A stretch of DNA of 64,000 nucleotides from assembly GCA_007922305.1 (NCBI GenBank), contig ML677335.1:39128642-39192641 (forward strand). The letters run 5' to 3'. The stretch comes from Dermatemys mawii. Taxonomy: Eukaryota > Chordata > Testudines > Dermatemydidae. Below are positions 1 to 54,820 of this stretch, in pieces. Within the stretch, counting starts at the first letter, position 1. Each line of letters starts with the position of its first letter. The notes below the pieces were generated by a model. It was not told where the DNA came from and did no database searches. It saw only the letters and a program-made list of their open reading frames with translations. The translations under genes were made by a program, and so were the position numbers.

Positions 1-714
1 TGCTGAACTTGGCATTATATGGGGGTTTTCCCTTGGATTTTAACAGATCAGTCAGTTCTTGGTATAGATGGCTGGAAAATGCAAATGGAAAATCTTGTGA
101 TGCAGAATTTCTCTCTCTCTTTATAAAGCTGATCTGTTGCAAATGAGGACAGGCACTTCTTGCATGCTTTGTGTTTGTTAATGAATCGTGAAATGTCAGC
201 AATGTATTCTTCATTCAGGAAAAAAGGTTACGTTTTAAAACATCTTGCTAAATCTAATGAAATTATGTTTGATATAATGCTGTAATCTATGTGAGTTCTA
301 GTAATTGAAATTGGTGGTAATTATACCTTATTGCAAGCATGTTGTAAGCTGATTACATTGCTTTCGCAAGTAATTATAAAATATCCATATTGCTATAGAA
401 AACAGACTAATTTAGAGAGAGAAATCTAAACTGAAAATAGTGTAAGAAGAGAAGCTTGAGGGAAAGAATCAACAAGCCAGAGTTTACTGGGACTGCAATT
501 CTAAAGATATAAACCAAAAGACAAATTTGTTTTTGTTTGCCTTAAGAATAATTTCCTCTACATATGCTTTTGTTTTGTATTTTAAATTGATTTTTTACTT
601 GAATAATTGGCAGAGAAGATGGGAAATGACTTTAAACAGTGTTATGATGTAGCCGAAAATGAGCTGTTATGCCCTTGAAGGTTGCAGTATGACTTTCTTC
701 ATTTAATTTTGTAG
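1..714 (+). other. POLR3A intron 5, 3' part
   Basis: This is AT-rich intronic sequence ending in the polypyrimidine tract and TAG acceptor at 712-714. I recognise no repeat or exon in it. Human exons 1-5 must lie further upstream. Confidence 0.8.
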
Positions 715-42676
<41,962 letters not shown>

Positions 42677-45600
42677 GAGCTAGGCAACGCCAGTTTCCAA
42701 CAGCATGATATAAAGCTTAAACTAAAGGGTTTTTACTACACTCATCTCAAAATAAGTTTGAGCTGTGACTTGGTAAGTGAAATATTATCATATGAGTTGG
42801 CCAGTTGTTCACTAATTCCTGATTTACAGACTTTTAAAGGAGATAATCATCTATACAGATAAGTAGAAATTGGTCTAAAATGAATGTCAGTTGATTATGC
42901 TTAGTTGCTTATACGCAAGAATTTTCCATGCTACAAATATTAAAAGATGCAACACACTGGCTGGAAGATAACTGGAGGAATTGTTACATTACTTAAAATA
43001 AATACTCCCAAGCTTGGTGGTGCGGTGTTGTAGGAATTGACTTTCTCTTTCCTATGTCCTCACAAATAAAAACATCAGTTTTCCGACAGATACACTCAAC
43101 TTCTTGGTATTGGGAGTTGAGGTGTTTAGAATACAAAGTATAGGTGCAATGACATTCATGCGTTTAAAAGTGGAAGTTTTTAGACTGCTACTCTTAGAGG
43201 GTAACTAGTAGAACTGGTTAAATAACTATAAAAGATGCATATAAGGCAGTTACAGCTAAGAATTAGATGTTAAAGCATTTGGGGAATGCAAGCTTTCATT
43301 CTAATCATTTGTTTACAAAAGAAATATAATTGCTATTAGGTTTTACAGTATTGGTCCAATATTGCTATTGGTCCATGCAACATGAAAAAGCAGTGTAAGC
43401 AATTTATCTATAAGAAAAGAACCTTTTGCTAAAAAGACAATGTGTCCTTTGTGCTGAACCTACTAATTGAGATTGGCAAAATGCTGAAATAAGACATTAT
43501 TTAATAATGGCAGAAATACACTGCCTTTTTGCCTGAAAATCATTTCTGCAATCTCTTTCCTTCATGGTTTATCGCTGCATTACTGAACTTGACAAGAGAT
43601 GTAACATTGTTTTAGGTATTGTCATGACAAGGCTAAAGAAAAGTCAAGTAGCATGTCATGGTTTGGCAGTAGATGTTGATTGCAGTGCAGGATAGTAGAA
43701 GGTACTACTTTTATCAGGGATTTTCCCCCCAAAGAGCGGGTGATTATTGCTGTGTATCCATGGTCTGCTGGTCTGCAGACATGAAGACTTTCTGTAAGTA
43801 AAATCCTGATAGCAATACTGAGTAGTCAGGAAAACAGCTCTATAGTGAATAACTGTTCTCTGGGTTTACACTAACTAAACTTTGGAAAGTGGGGGCAGCT
43901 GAACATAACGGGGGGTGTATAAGACACCTGCACTGTGTGTGAGATCATACTACGATATCTAGATGAAGATAAAAGTTACACGGTACATCTGAGAAATCTG
44001 ATGCTTTGTAGTATATGAATAGCCATTAGGATTCTTGTAGTGTTGCAGGCTATTGTACCTTGTATGTTCTCGCAGTGCGGTCTAAGGTTTTAGTTTGCTT
44101 TTATCAGTACGACAGAGCTATTTTCTTCGTTCAGATTTGATAAAGATTTGTTCAACACACCCATCTGTGAATATGGGCAGGGTGCATGTGGAAATGGCCT
44201 TTCAATGGGAGCTGCAGAGTCACATCTGCAGAGGTATGTATTAGTAAAAGTATAAGAGAACCAGACTTTGGTAGGCATATACCAGAGGACAACACACTTC
44301 TGTTTTGCTTGTGTAATATAAGTGACTGAATATTGCCATTGTTAATAGAAAACAATGCTATCAAATTTCTGCGCAAAACTGCCTTTTTTATTTATCATTT
44401 CCATAAACTCTCCTTATACTAAATTATTATTTGGTGCTGTATTTTCCTCCCAAAGATTCTGTTCTGCTGAGGATTTAATGGAGGTTACAAACTGTGAAGC
44501 AAAGCTGGCATTAAAGTTTGAGAGAAGGCTTTTGTGTACAAGGATGATACACAGCTAATTATTTTCATGGTATATCGTGTGTTATATTGCTGAAACTGTA
44601 AGCACGTGGCAGCCTTGTTTTTGTAAACATCTCATAAGTCAGCCAAGGTTCTTTGAACTTTGTTTTTGTTTTTAAAATGAGTAAAGTAGAAAAATCATCT
44701 TTCATGTTTGGTAATGAAAGAACTGAAATATAATTGCTTAATACTAGTTAGAACAATGCCTTTACTCTCCCTTTAACTCATTGGTGTAATCTTCAGACTG
44801 AAAATACAGTAAAACTATTCAATATAATAATTTCAGTATATTCAGTATGTTCCTGAATATATACCAGTGAAACGGGGGAAAACATAATTTTTAAGAACTT
44901 TTTTTTTGTTTTGTTTTGTTTGGTAAGCAATATTGCCTGGAAGCAAGCACAGCAAATTTGCTTCAACTACCTTCATAACTTGGGTAAGAATGGAAAGGAA
45001 CAGGATATCCTAAGGAACAGTTAAGACTCCTTAACTTCTAAGGCTGAGATTGTACAATCATGAACTGAAGCTAGCTTAACGTCTGACTTGTCGCGTACCT
45101 GGATGTGTCCAGATGTAACTTGGTCTCTGGGACGAGGTGTATATGCACTGTGGTTTTTATTACATTCCATGACCAATAGAAAGATACAATGCTTTAAGAG
45201 AATACAGTATTAGCTCTTTTGTCTGTAGAGTCTGAGATGAAAGTGATTTCTGTATATGGAGGAGGATGAATTGAAAAAAGAAAAGACTTAGATGAAGTGT
45301 TACATATTGCTACCCTAAAATGTGAAGCTGTGGCTTTTAAGTGAGCTGCTGAGACATGTCCAGTGTAGGTTCAGGCAGGCTGAAAAGAGGACAGATTGGG
45401 AGGCCTACAAATCACTAGTGTGGAAATTGGTACTAAACTCATTACAAGGGCACTCTTAAATATTTTTTGGAAAGCAGTAGCAAAATGCAACTTGCAGAGT
45501 AAACTTACATAGTTCAGTTGGCTGGTCCTCTTGCAAACCAGTAGATCTATATCAAATTTTTTTGGGGTGGGGGTATTATTTTAAGGATGTGATTAAGACA

Positions 45601-45790
45601 CAAATTGAGGGATAATAAACTCCTTGCTGGAGATAAATACTGGAGTGCAGCATGGAAGATTCTTGTAGTACTGTACTGTGTTGCTGTGTGTAAAGATTTT
45701 TCTAAAGATGTAATTTTGGTGCTCCTTGTATTGGAGCAAGTGACTTTCACTTTTTGTAAATATGCATAATAAAACATTTCCCAACTTAAA
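42677..45790 (+). other. POLR3A: Probable POLR3A 3' UTR
   Basis: This 3.1-kb stretch is free of recognisable transposons, in contrast to its surroundings. It has AATAAA at 42997-43002, 43065-43070 and 45768-45773. The last is the likely main site, because a UTR of 2-3 kb is usual for vertebrate POLR3A. The extent is inferred, not shown. Confidence 0.6.
45768..45773 (+). terminator. POLR3A: Candidate distal poly(A) signal
   Basis: AATAAA within GCATAATAAAACATTTCCC is followed within about 40 bases by T/G-rich CTGCTCTGTTC sequence. Usage is inferred from position only. Confidence 0.5.
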
Positions 45791-46835
45791 CTTTTCTCTA
45801 TTCTGCTCTGTTCTAAGCATGCTTTAATGGTCTTCAGTAAATTAAATCTGTTAGTTGCTTATCCTGACAAGAAGAGGAAAAAGGAACAAAGGAAAAGTGG
45901 AAATTTTAGGTCTGCTTGCTAGTGCATTCATTGTTACTTTCAAATGAATTTGGGAGCAAATTATTGATGGTGGTGACCTGGCCTCTTTCTCCTTCACTTA
46001 TTTAAAGTAATTTAGGCATCTTAGAATTCTCAGATATTTAAATCCGTTTCCAATAACTGGAAACTGATCATTTTTGAAGACGTAACACCAATGCTTCAAT
46101 ATTAGAAAAATACTTGCACCGACAAATTATAGTTGATATTGAATACACCTCTAACCTGATATAACACAAATTGGGATATAATGCGGTAAAGCAAGAATGG
46201 TTTTCTGTCTCATCTACAACATACTTATAATCTGTTTAATCCTAGTTTATACATTTAATGATTACTATATTCAGTACATAGGTACATATTCAGTATGTAT
46301 GTTTTTACAAGCCTACCTTGGATTGAAAGTCAAAACACAAAGCCGACCTCATTTACAGCATTTTTAAACTTTCACTCCGATCCTCATTGCATAAAAAAGT
46401 CTTGTCTGCAAGTATTAATTAAAATGATAATGTTGACAGTTTAAATCCGTTGATAGTTTAAAACCATTGAAAGTTTAAAATTGTTTTGCGGACGACAACA
46501 ACCATATGCATGGTGGTAGCTAATTTTCAACAGCTGTTATAATAAAAGCAGCCTTTGTATTTATAGCCATGACTAATTTATCAAAAAGAAGAGTTCAGTC
46601 TAACTTGGTCATTGACTAACCTGCTGCCGCCTTGCCAGTTTAAAGTTGTTAAAAAAAAAAAAACAACAAAAAAAAACATCCGGGGTCAGCATCTCGGCTC
46701 TTAAGAAGTGGCTTGTATCAAATTACATACATACGTTGTCTGTACAAATGTGCATGTATCATAGTGGTGGAATGAATGTGCAACAATGAGAAGGCAGGGG
46801 TAAACGTATGTTGCCTGCCCATGGTCCCATTAGGC
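45791..46835. other. Intergenic sequence; partial repeat at 46140-46200
   Basis: CACCTCTAACCTGATATAAC followed by GATATAATGCGGTAAAGCA resembles one end of a widespread vertebrate DNA element, but no other end is visible. An A-rich run lies at about 46651-46677. Nothing else is recognised. Confidence 0.5.
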
Positions 46836-47195
46836 CAAGGGTGGGCAAACTACAACCTGTGGGCCCCTCCTGTCTGGCCCCTGAGCTCCCAGCTGGGGAT
46901 ACTAGCTTGTCCCCCGCTGTCCCTCCTTCCCCCTCAGCGTGCTGTGCGAGCAGCGCTCTGGGAGGCAGGGCTGTGCACTCTGGTGGATCAGCACAGCAGC
47001 ATGTCTGGCTCCGACACACTGCTCTGAGCAGCATGTTAAGGGGGCTGGACAGGGGCAGAGGGTCTGGGGGGTGGGGCGGGGCGGTCAGGGGACAGGGAGC
47101 AGACAAGGTTGGATAGGGCTGGATGGGGCTGGAGGTTCTGGGTGGTCAGGGAACAGGGGCATTGGATAGGGCATGGGAGTCCTGGGGGGGCGGGA
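46836..47195. mobile_element. hAT element (GGTGGGCAAAC family), right end missing
   Basis: The left TIR, CAAGGGTGGGCAAACTAC, and the interior (GGCCCCTGAGCTCCCAGC, CTCCGACACACTGCTCTGAG) match the family at 40996 and 51650. No matching right TIR follows, so the copy is truncated or deleted near 47195. Confidence 0.75.
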
Positions 47196-47998
47196 AAAAA
47201 TTAAACTTGCTAATGAATCTCTTACTAGGTTTCTATTTTGTCAAGTAAACAAAATAAAGCTAATGGTATGGGCTTTGCTCCTAGGCAGTTATTGAGGGCG
47301 GGAGGTTTTAATGGTCAATTCAATAAAACAAAACTAAATTTCAGAATACTTCATGAGATTCTGATTACACTCCATCCATATTTCTCACTTCATTTTTTTA
47401 AACCAAATTGATGTTACAGGATCTTTCTTCTCCACTTACACAAGACCCATCTGGTTGCAGCTAACAAGTAATTGTTTCAAATGCTGACTGAATTGTCCAG
47501 TAAAAGTCCCAACAACGGGACCCATCTGATCAGTAAGCTAAACTTTCAAAAATTATTTCCTTTTGTGATGTGGTTATAGGAGTTACTGGTTAACAGATAA
47601 TCCAAAACATAACATTTTAGATTGCAATTGATGGTATTTGTGATGCCCAGAATTGGTTATGTGCTGATTAAGTAAGGACACATGAAAATAGTGCTCCAAA
47701 ACTATAGTTTCCACCCTGGACCATTAGATATACAGCCTTGCAAAATCTTGTTCACCGAAGATGCATAGGAAGCTTTCCTGTATGTGTGCAACCAATGCAT
47801 CCAGCTTCTGCAGAACACAAGTACTTAAGGTCTATGATTACAAAATAATCTCAGATGTGGTACAGTGTAACCAGTGCTGCTGCATCCAAGCCATTGAGAG
47901 CAACTGCAGCTGTTGTACTGTCAGGCTAAAGGGGGAACTCTCCTCCCACTCAGTATTGCCAACCTCAAGCATTAAAAATCGTGAGACTATCTTTAAAA
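47196..47998. other. Intergenic, unassigned
   Basis: No gene or repeat is recognised. An 87-codon open frame near 47761-48024 is cysteine-rich by chance and runs into a hAT element. Confidence 0.6.
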
Positions 47999-48603
47999 CA
48001 GGGTGGGTAAACTTTTTGGGCTGAGGGCCACTTTGGGGTTCCAAAACTGTATGGAGGGCCAGTTAGGGAAGGATGTGCCTGGCCCTTGCCCCCTATCTGC
48101 CCTTTCCCACTTCCTGCCCCCAGATTGTCCCTCTCAGAACTCCTAACCCATCCAACCCCCCTGCTCCTTGTCCCCTGACCACTCCCTCTGGGGACTCTCT
48201 GCCCCTAAACACCCCTCTGGGACCCCACCCTCTATCCAGTCCCCTGACTGCCCTGACCCCTATCCACAACCCCACCTCTAACAGGCCCCCTGGGACTCCC
48301 ACACCTATCCAACCCCCGCCCACACACTCCTTGTCCCCTGACTGCCCCCCAATAACTCCCTGCCCTTTATCCACTCCCCACCCTCTTACCATGTCGCTCA
48401 GATCACCAGGACTGGTAGACACTACCAAACGAGCCAGCCACGCTATAAGGCTTCCTGGCAGGAACTTGCAGTTCTGCAGCACGATTAGCTAAAGCTGCGG
48501 AGGAGGGGGTAACATCAGGAGAAGGGCTGGGGGCTAGTCTCCCTGGCCAGGAGCTCAAGAGTCAGGCAGGACAGTCCCGTGGGCTGTAGTTTCCCTGCCT
48601 CTG
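47999..48603. mobile_element. hAT element (GGTGGGCAAAC family)
   Basis: This 605-bp element has ends CAGGGTGGGTAAACTTTTTG and TGTAGTTTCCCTGCCTCTG. The flanking 8-mers CTTTAAAA and CTTAAAAA match at 7 of 8 positions, a probable TSD. The interior is C-rich, which creates long open frames on both strands that I do not consider genes. Confidence 0.85.
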
Positions 48604-49999
48604 CTTAAAAAAAATTTTTTTAATCTTTTTTTTTTTAATGGGCTTCTTACGTTTGTTCTCGTTTTTAGCCTTCAGAGTTCATGTTTTCCCCCCAAAAAGT
48701 CTCCACAATCATAAACAGAACATTTCTTTAGTGGATTTTTGAAAGCAGAGGCCCATGTAATGACTGGTTTCCAAGAGTTGGGGCGTTAAGGCAAACAACA
48801 AATATTGCAACACCTTTTAAAACTGTGACACTTTGGAACCGTGTGGGCCTCTGCCGTGCAACTGAGTAAATGGAGAAGTAGCTTCATTGGTTCCCTTCTG
48901 GCACTTCTGGACTCTTCCCTACTCTGGTCCAGTTTACAGGGGCACTGAAGACTAGCAGCTGCCCTGGGCTGCACTTTTTCTGGGTCAGGCCAGCTTCTCT
49001 CCCATCACTTACCTTTGGTCTAAAACTGGAAATTTTGAAAACTGGGGTTTTTGACCAAAACTTTTTGCACCGAGTGTCTGTTCTGCAGCAATGTTCTTTA
49101 TTTTTTTTATCGTAAAACATTTTGGTGAAACCAAATTGTTCATTTTGGAAATCCTGCTCCACTGCTTAATGGGGACTGTAGCTGAGTTATTTCATGTACC
49201 CATTGCCTTCTGGGCTGGGCCTCCCCATCCAGACTACATCTTCCATGAAGCCTTTCACTTCCAGTCTTCCCCAGATCCATGCCCTCTACGCTGCAAGTAA
49301 GAGATGAAGTCTGACCAGGTGGCCAGGTCTAAAGAGAATGGGAGCATGAAGCACTATGATTTCCATGTCAATGTTTTCAATGAAAATTAGACAAAGATTA
49401 TATTCATTTTAAGTGAAGTTTGGGGCTGCGGGGCTGGAAAATATTTCCCAACTGCTCTACTGTGGAGGCCTGTCCCAGAGCACCCCACCTCTACTGTTCT
49501 GCCCTGTTCTCCCACAGCTAGTCTCAAACTCCCAACCCCTCTACCTCGCTAGGGAAAGAAATCTGCCTTCTTTATCACCTACACAATAGGGGGCAAAGAC
49601 CCTAGCTGCTCTAGTGGCCCTTGCTTAGATGGAGTATTAGGTAGAGCAGTTTCACTGGTCCCTCTCTGGGGCTGGAAAAGTGGGCTGCATGATAAGGCAG
49701 CTGATGAAAAGATTGGGATCTGAAGGGATGCAAAGGTGCTAGGGCCATCACTGCAATTGTTTGATCTCAGCAGCAGTTTCAGGTCTGGTGATGAATAGGG
49801 AGGAGAGATGTGCCAGTGAATTCAGTGGTAGGGGGAGAATGTTAGTGAGTTGGGTCGGGGGGCTGCAGGGTGACTGGGTGGAGGGGGTAATGGAACAAGT
49901 CAAGTAGAGGAGCTGAGCAGAGTGGCGTAGGCATGGAGAATTGAGAGTTTGCTGCGAGGTGTTCTGCTATGACTGTACATGTGGGCCGAAGGAGTAGAC
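48604..49999. other. Intergenic, possible degenerate repeat at about 49020-49390
   Basis: GAAATTTTGAAAAC near 49030 and GTTTTCAATGAAAATT near 49373 are inverted relatives and could be ends of an unclassified DNA element. Nothing else is recognised. Confidence 0.35.
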
Positions 50000-50317
50000 C
50001 AGGGGTCTGCAACCTTTCAGAAGCGGTGTGCTGAGTCTTCATTTATTCACTCTCATTTAAGATTTTGCGTGCCAGTAATACACACTAACATTTGCAGAAG
50101 GTCTCTTCTAAAAGTCTATAATATAGAACTAAACTATTGTTGTACATAAAGTAAATAAGGTTTTTAAAATGTTTAAGAAGCTTCATTTAAAACTGATTTA
50201 AAATGCAGAGCCCCACCCCGCCCCGGAACGAGGGCCAGGACCTGGACAGTGTGAGTGCCACTGAAAATAAGCTCGCGTGCTGCCTTCAGCACGCGTGCCA
50301 TAGGTTGCCTACCCCTG
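50000..50317. mobile_element. hAT non-autonomous element (GGCAACC family), copy 3
   Basis: This 318-bp element has ends CAGGGGTCTGCAACC and GGTTGCCTACCCCTG. The exact 8-bp TSD is GAGTAGAC (49992-49999 and 50318-50325). It is the same family as 2385-2691 and 3951-4260, with a C-rich internal change near 50210. Confidence 0.94.
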
Positions 50318-51649
50318 GAGTAGACTAAGCATATGCAGAGGGATGTGAATAAATCTCCAATGTGTGTGTGGTTCTATGGGTGGGGTGTGCAGGGTTTCAG
50401 GTGTTTGCTGTTAAGGCCTGGTGAGTGTTCCTGACAGTCTTGCAAGCCTGTATTACATTACTCTCTTTAATAATGTGTGTACTCCAGGTAGGTCTGACAG
50501 ATGTGTATATAAACCTGATAAGATTATCACAGTTACAGAAGAGGTTCATAACTTAAACCAGTGGAATAAGACTTCATGATGTTTATCCTTGACAAATACG
50601 CCTTAACTGTCTGTTCCCCTAGTTGTGTGTTTAATACAAAAAATATTTAGGGTGAAAATATTGTGCAAAGAAAAAGGAACTTGTGTGCCACAATAAACTA
50701 CTGAAGAGAGAGCCAAACTTTCAGAGGAAGGTGCTATGTAGTAAGTATAATCTTCAAAAGTGACACTTTTTTTCTGGAAATTCTTTCACAAATGTATCAT
50801 TCACATTTTGCAGATGGAAAAAACAAAGCACATAAACTTTTCTGAGACATCAGTGAGTTGTCAAAGCTGGGAATAAAGCTGGGAATAAACCTAGAGCTAT
50901 GTCGGCTTGCCTACATTAAGTTTAAGAAAGCTAATGTAATATGATCTGATCTTTCCTATAATTAATACAAAATCAGTATAACAAGCAGATACTGTATTAT
51001 AAGGTGCAATTGCAAATTAAAATACAGCTAAGTATTGCCTGATTTTTCCTGGTATTACTTACAATTCCCAAGAATCCATCAAGCTTTTAGACTAAGTTAA
51101 GGTAGCCACACCATATGCTTTTTCCATGAGTTTAATAACTAATTGTGAAACAATGTACTTATGGACTGGGACAGCCTCAGAACGTACAGCAGGTGAACTA
51201 TAGTTCTGTATAGGATTGGCATGTAAGTTCTAGTGAAATAACCTGGCATGTACTTGATAAATAATAATAATTTCCATCTTCAAAGCAGTAACTAACAGTC
51301 TTATATATTCAAATCCCGTTGCGTATAGCCAGTAGGTGAAGTTGTAGAGAGAAAACCCAACCTGCTCAATTCCTGCAGTGCAGTCAGAATCGTAGGACTG
51401 GAAGTAGAGATGACCTGTACTTGCCGATGGGGGTGGGGGGAAAGTGGGACAGGGTGAGGGTAGCTGTCTTTAGCAATGTCATTGAATATGTTCAGTCTGT
51501 GAGCATGTTCATTATAAGCCAACAGCAATTGGCTTATAATGGGGGACATGACCCTGCATGCCCTTCACCCATCGCCTCTGACAGGAAGTGACCTAGAGAT
51601 GTGTCTTAGGCAGTCCCTGCACTCAAGGCAGGACTAAGTATTATGTAGA
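50318..51649. other. Intergenic, unassigned
   Basis: No element, exon or RNA gene is recognised. A G-rich patch is present at 51427-51460. Confidence 0.6.
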
Positions 51650-52259
51650 CAGGGGTGGGCAAACTTTTTGGCCTGAGGACCACATCATAGTTCTGAAACT
51701 GTATGGAGGGCCAGGTACGGAAGGCTGTGCCTGCCCAAACAGCCTGTCCCCTATCTCCCCCCTCCCACCCCTTAACTGCCCCCCTCAGAACTCTCAGCCC
51801 ATCCTTGTCACCTGACCATTCCCTCCTGGGACCCTCTGTCCCTAAATGCCCCTCCGGGACCCCACTCCCTATCCTGTCCCGTGACTGCCCCAACCCCTAT
51901 CCACACCCTCACCCCTTGACAGGCCCCCCAGGACTCCCACGTCTATCCAACCCCCTTGTCCCCTGATGACCCCCCCCCGAACCTTTGCCCCATCCAACCA
52001 CTCCCTATCCCCGACTGCTGCCCCAGGACCCCCTGTCCCTTATCCACCCCCTCCCCTGATCCACATCCCCTTACCATGCTGCTCAGAGCACCAGGACTGG
52101 CAGCCATGCCATCCAGCCAGATCCAGCTCCGCCATACTGCTCAGCAGGAGATCACAGCCCCGCTGTCCTGAGTGCTGAGGCTGCAAGGGGGGGGCTAGCA
52201 GGGGAGGAGTCAGAGGCTGGCTAGCCTCCCCGGATGGGAGCTCAAGGGCCAGGCAGGAT
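51650..52259. mobile_element. hAT element (GGTGGGCAAAC family), truncated at right by CR1 sequence
   Basis: The left TIR is CAGGGGTGGGCAAACTTT. The interior matches the 40996 and 47999 copies up to GGGAGCTCAAGGGCCAGG and then stops. The sequence passes directly into antisense CR1 at about 52258-52262, without the expected right TIR. Confidence 0.8.
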
Positions 52260-52920
52260 GATGGAGATTCTATAACCTCCCTAGGTAATTTATTCCAGTG
52301 CTTAATCACCCTGACAGGAAGTTTTTCCTAATGTCCATCCTAAACTACCCTTGCTGCAATTTAAGCCCATTGCTTCTTGTCCTATCCTCAGAAGTTAATG
52401 AGAACAATTTTTCTCCTTCCTCTTTTTATGTACTTGAAAACTGTTATGTCCCCTCTCAGTCTTCTCTTTTCCAGACTAAACAAACTCAATATTTTCAGTC
52501 ATCCCTCATAGGTCATGTTTTCTAGACCCTTAATCATTTTTATTGCTCTTCTCTGGACTTTCTCTAAATTGTCCACATCTTTCCTGAAATGTGGCACCCA
52601 GAACTGGACACAATATTGCAGATAAGGCCTATTCAGCACGGAGTACAGCGGAAGAATTATTTCATGTCTTGCTTACAACACTCCTACTAATTACATCCGA
52701 GAATGATGTTTGGGTGGGAGTGGGTTTTTTTTTTTTAAACAGTTACACTATTGACTCATATTTAGCTTGTGATCTACGATGATCTCCCGCTGCCCACCCC
52801 ACCCTGGTCCTGATCTTTCTGCAGTATTCCTTCCTAGGTAGTCATTTCCTATTTTATATGTGTACATCTGATTGTTCTTTCATAAGTGGGCTACTTTGCA
52901 TTTGTACAATGCATGAATAG
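52260..52920 (-). mobile_element. CR1 LINE 3' fragment, minus strand
   Basis: On the minus strand the start of the block translates [17 protein letters not shown], the CR1 ORF2 C-terminus. On the + strand, TGGCACCCAGAACTGGACAC and GGCTACTTTGCATTTGTAC are antisense CR1 3'-region landmarks. An interruption near 52640-52740 (T-rich, GGGTGGGAGTGGG) breaks it. Confidence 0.8.
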
Positions 52921-54812
52921 AATAAATTAGACCCATTAGCCAGCTGAGCCAAATATGCAGAAAGCTAATATATAATTTACAAATATATAGGCGTGTTCTT
53001 CAGCTGTGACCACACCATTGATTTTTGCCACTTTAGGGATTAATCTTGAAGAATAAACATTTACAATTAGAGGGGTAAATTGAAAGAATAAGAGATTGTC
53101 CTCCAGTTTTGAAGAACTGTGGTACTCCATTGTGGGAGTGCTCATGAAAACAAGCAGAGGTCTCCTGCACCTGGTTGAGCTTGTATGGTAATACAAACTG
53201 ATCTAAAGAAAGTTCTGCCATATATGCTTATGAACCCAAGAAAAGCATTCCTCCAGTGATTGCTCTCCATTTAGTATAACAAATAGGTTAGATACTCAAT
53301 TACCACTAGAGAGCAGCATTCAGTTTTTAGAAGAAAAAGACTGCGATAGTTATTCATTATATAGGAGGAATTGTTGTGTGTATGATGCTTTCACTACATT
53401 TGCAACATTGAAACAGGAGCATATCTATGAGAAGAAAAATAACAAGGTAAAATTATTCACATTATAAAGAATATTAAGATGATAGGAGCATTTTGGGGAA
53501 AACTCAGATCATGAAGTGTCTAGCCTCTGGCTCCAGTGAATCTTGAAGAAACAACATGTTTGTTTCATCTGGTCAGAAAATCGGCACTGTTTTTATGGCC
53601 ATCTAGGTGGGAGCAAGGGATGAGCAAATAGATGTCTCCAAGACTGAAGGGATGTGGTCATTCCCCAGGATACATAGTGGATTATACTTTGCAAGGGAGA
53701 GACCAATTTCCAAGGAAATAAGTGTGTGTATAAAGAACCCCTGCCTGCTCCCTGCCCCAAGCGAATTGAAAGTTACAAACCTAACTTATTCTTAGTAGTA
53801 AGCACTTAAATAATTGCAAGAGCTTTTCCAAAGCATGAGGTTTTGCCACCCAGCCGAGTAACTGTCATGACGTTTGAGCTGCTTCAGTAACGTAAAAGTA
53901 ATGATTAGAAGAGCCATGGATGTTTAAAGACAATGTTGCTGTGACTGACTGTTAGGACTGAAAATAATATGAAACAGGTAGTCTTCTGTGAGTACAAACA
54001 ACTGAAAACACAGAGAGGTAAATAAGAGATTCATTCTGCTTGATTGCCTTAAAGCTAACACAAGTTCAATGAATGCTTGCAAGTCAGTTAGTTCCTTTCA
54101 AGCACTTAATTCACAGTGCTCTTTTGAAGAAGGACCCATGTTGACTGATCATGGCCAGGGATACTATTGACCTTAACCTTTGAATGATTCAGATCCCATT
54201 TCACATTAAACAACACACGCCGTTCGAATGCCTGTGTTATGTCTGACCTCTTTTTGAGAATAGACTTAACAGTGCTAGGCCATTACCTTGTGAACACAAC
54301 TTGTCAAACTTGTAAATGAAGATTGTGAACAGAGTCTGTATGGTTTGAAGTAGAGAAATGTGATGAGGTGATAGGAAAAGGAGCTAGAGATTAAGGCTTT
54401 TCATAAACTGGAACTGTTTAAGATGTTGAAATCCATGTATGTAATGCGCTAAATGCACACAATGCGTAACAAAAAGGGTGAGAGTTGTTTCCTGCACCAA
54501 AGAGTTTACAGTCTATGGGCCCAAGCCTGCAAGGTATTGAGCATCCACTATTCCCACTGCACTCAAGGGCAGCTGAGGGTGCTCCACATCTCAGGACTGA
54601 CCTCCAAATTCAACCAGACAAATACAAGACACTAGATGACAGGCTAGCAGCAGAGAGATGGAGAGATTATTAAAATAAGACTGATCGCTGGAGAAGTGAG
54701 ATGTGGGGGAGAATAAAGGGGAGGGTGGGCACAAGAATAAGTTTTTTTTTCTAGGTGGAGGGGCAGGGTTGATGAGGAAACTATGTTGTGAGGGTGGAAA
54801 GAAAACAGTAAA
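52921..54812. other. Intergenic, unassigned
   Basis: Nearly 1.9 kb without a recognised transposon, exon or RNA gene. Confidence 0.6.
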
Positions 54813-54820
54813 GTGAAAAG

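Noticed and set aside
48073..48492. Long proline-rich open frames on both strands
   Set aside because: They fall within the C-rich interior of a hAT element (47999-48603). Open frames on both strands indicate composition, not coding.
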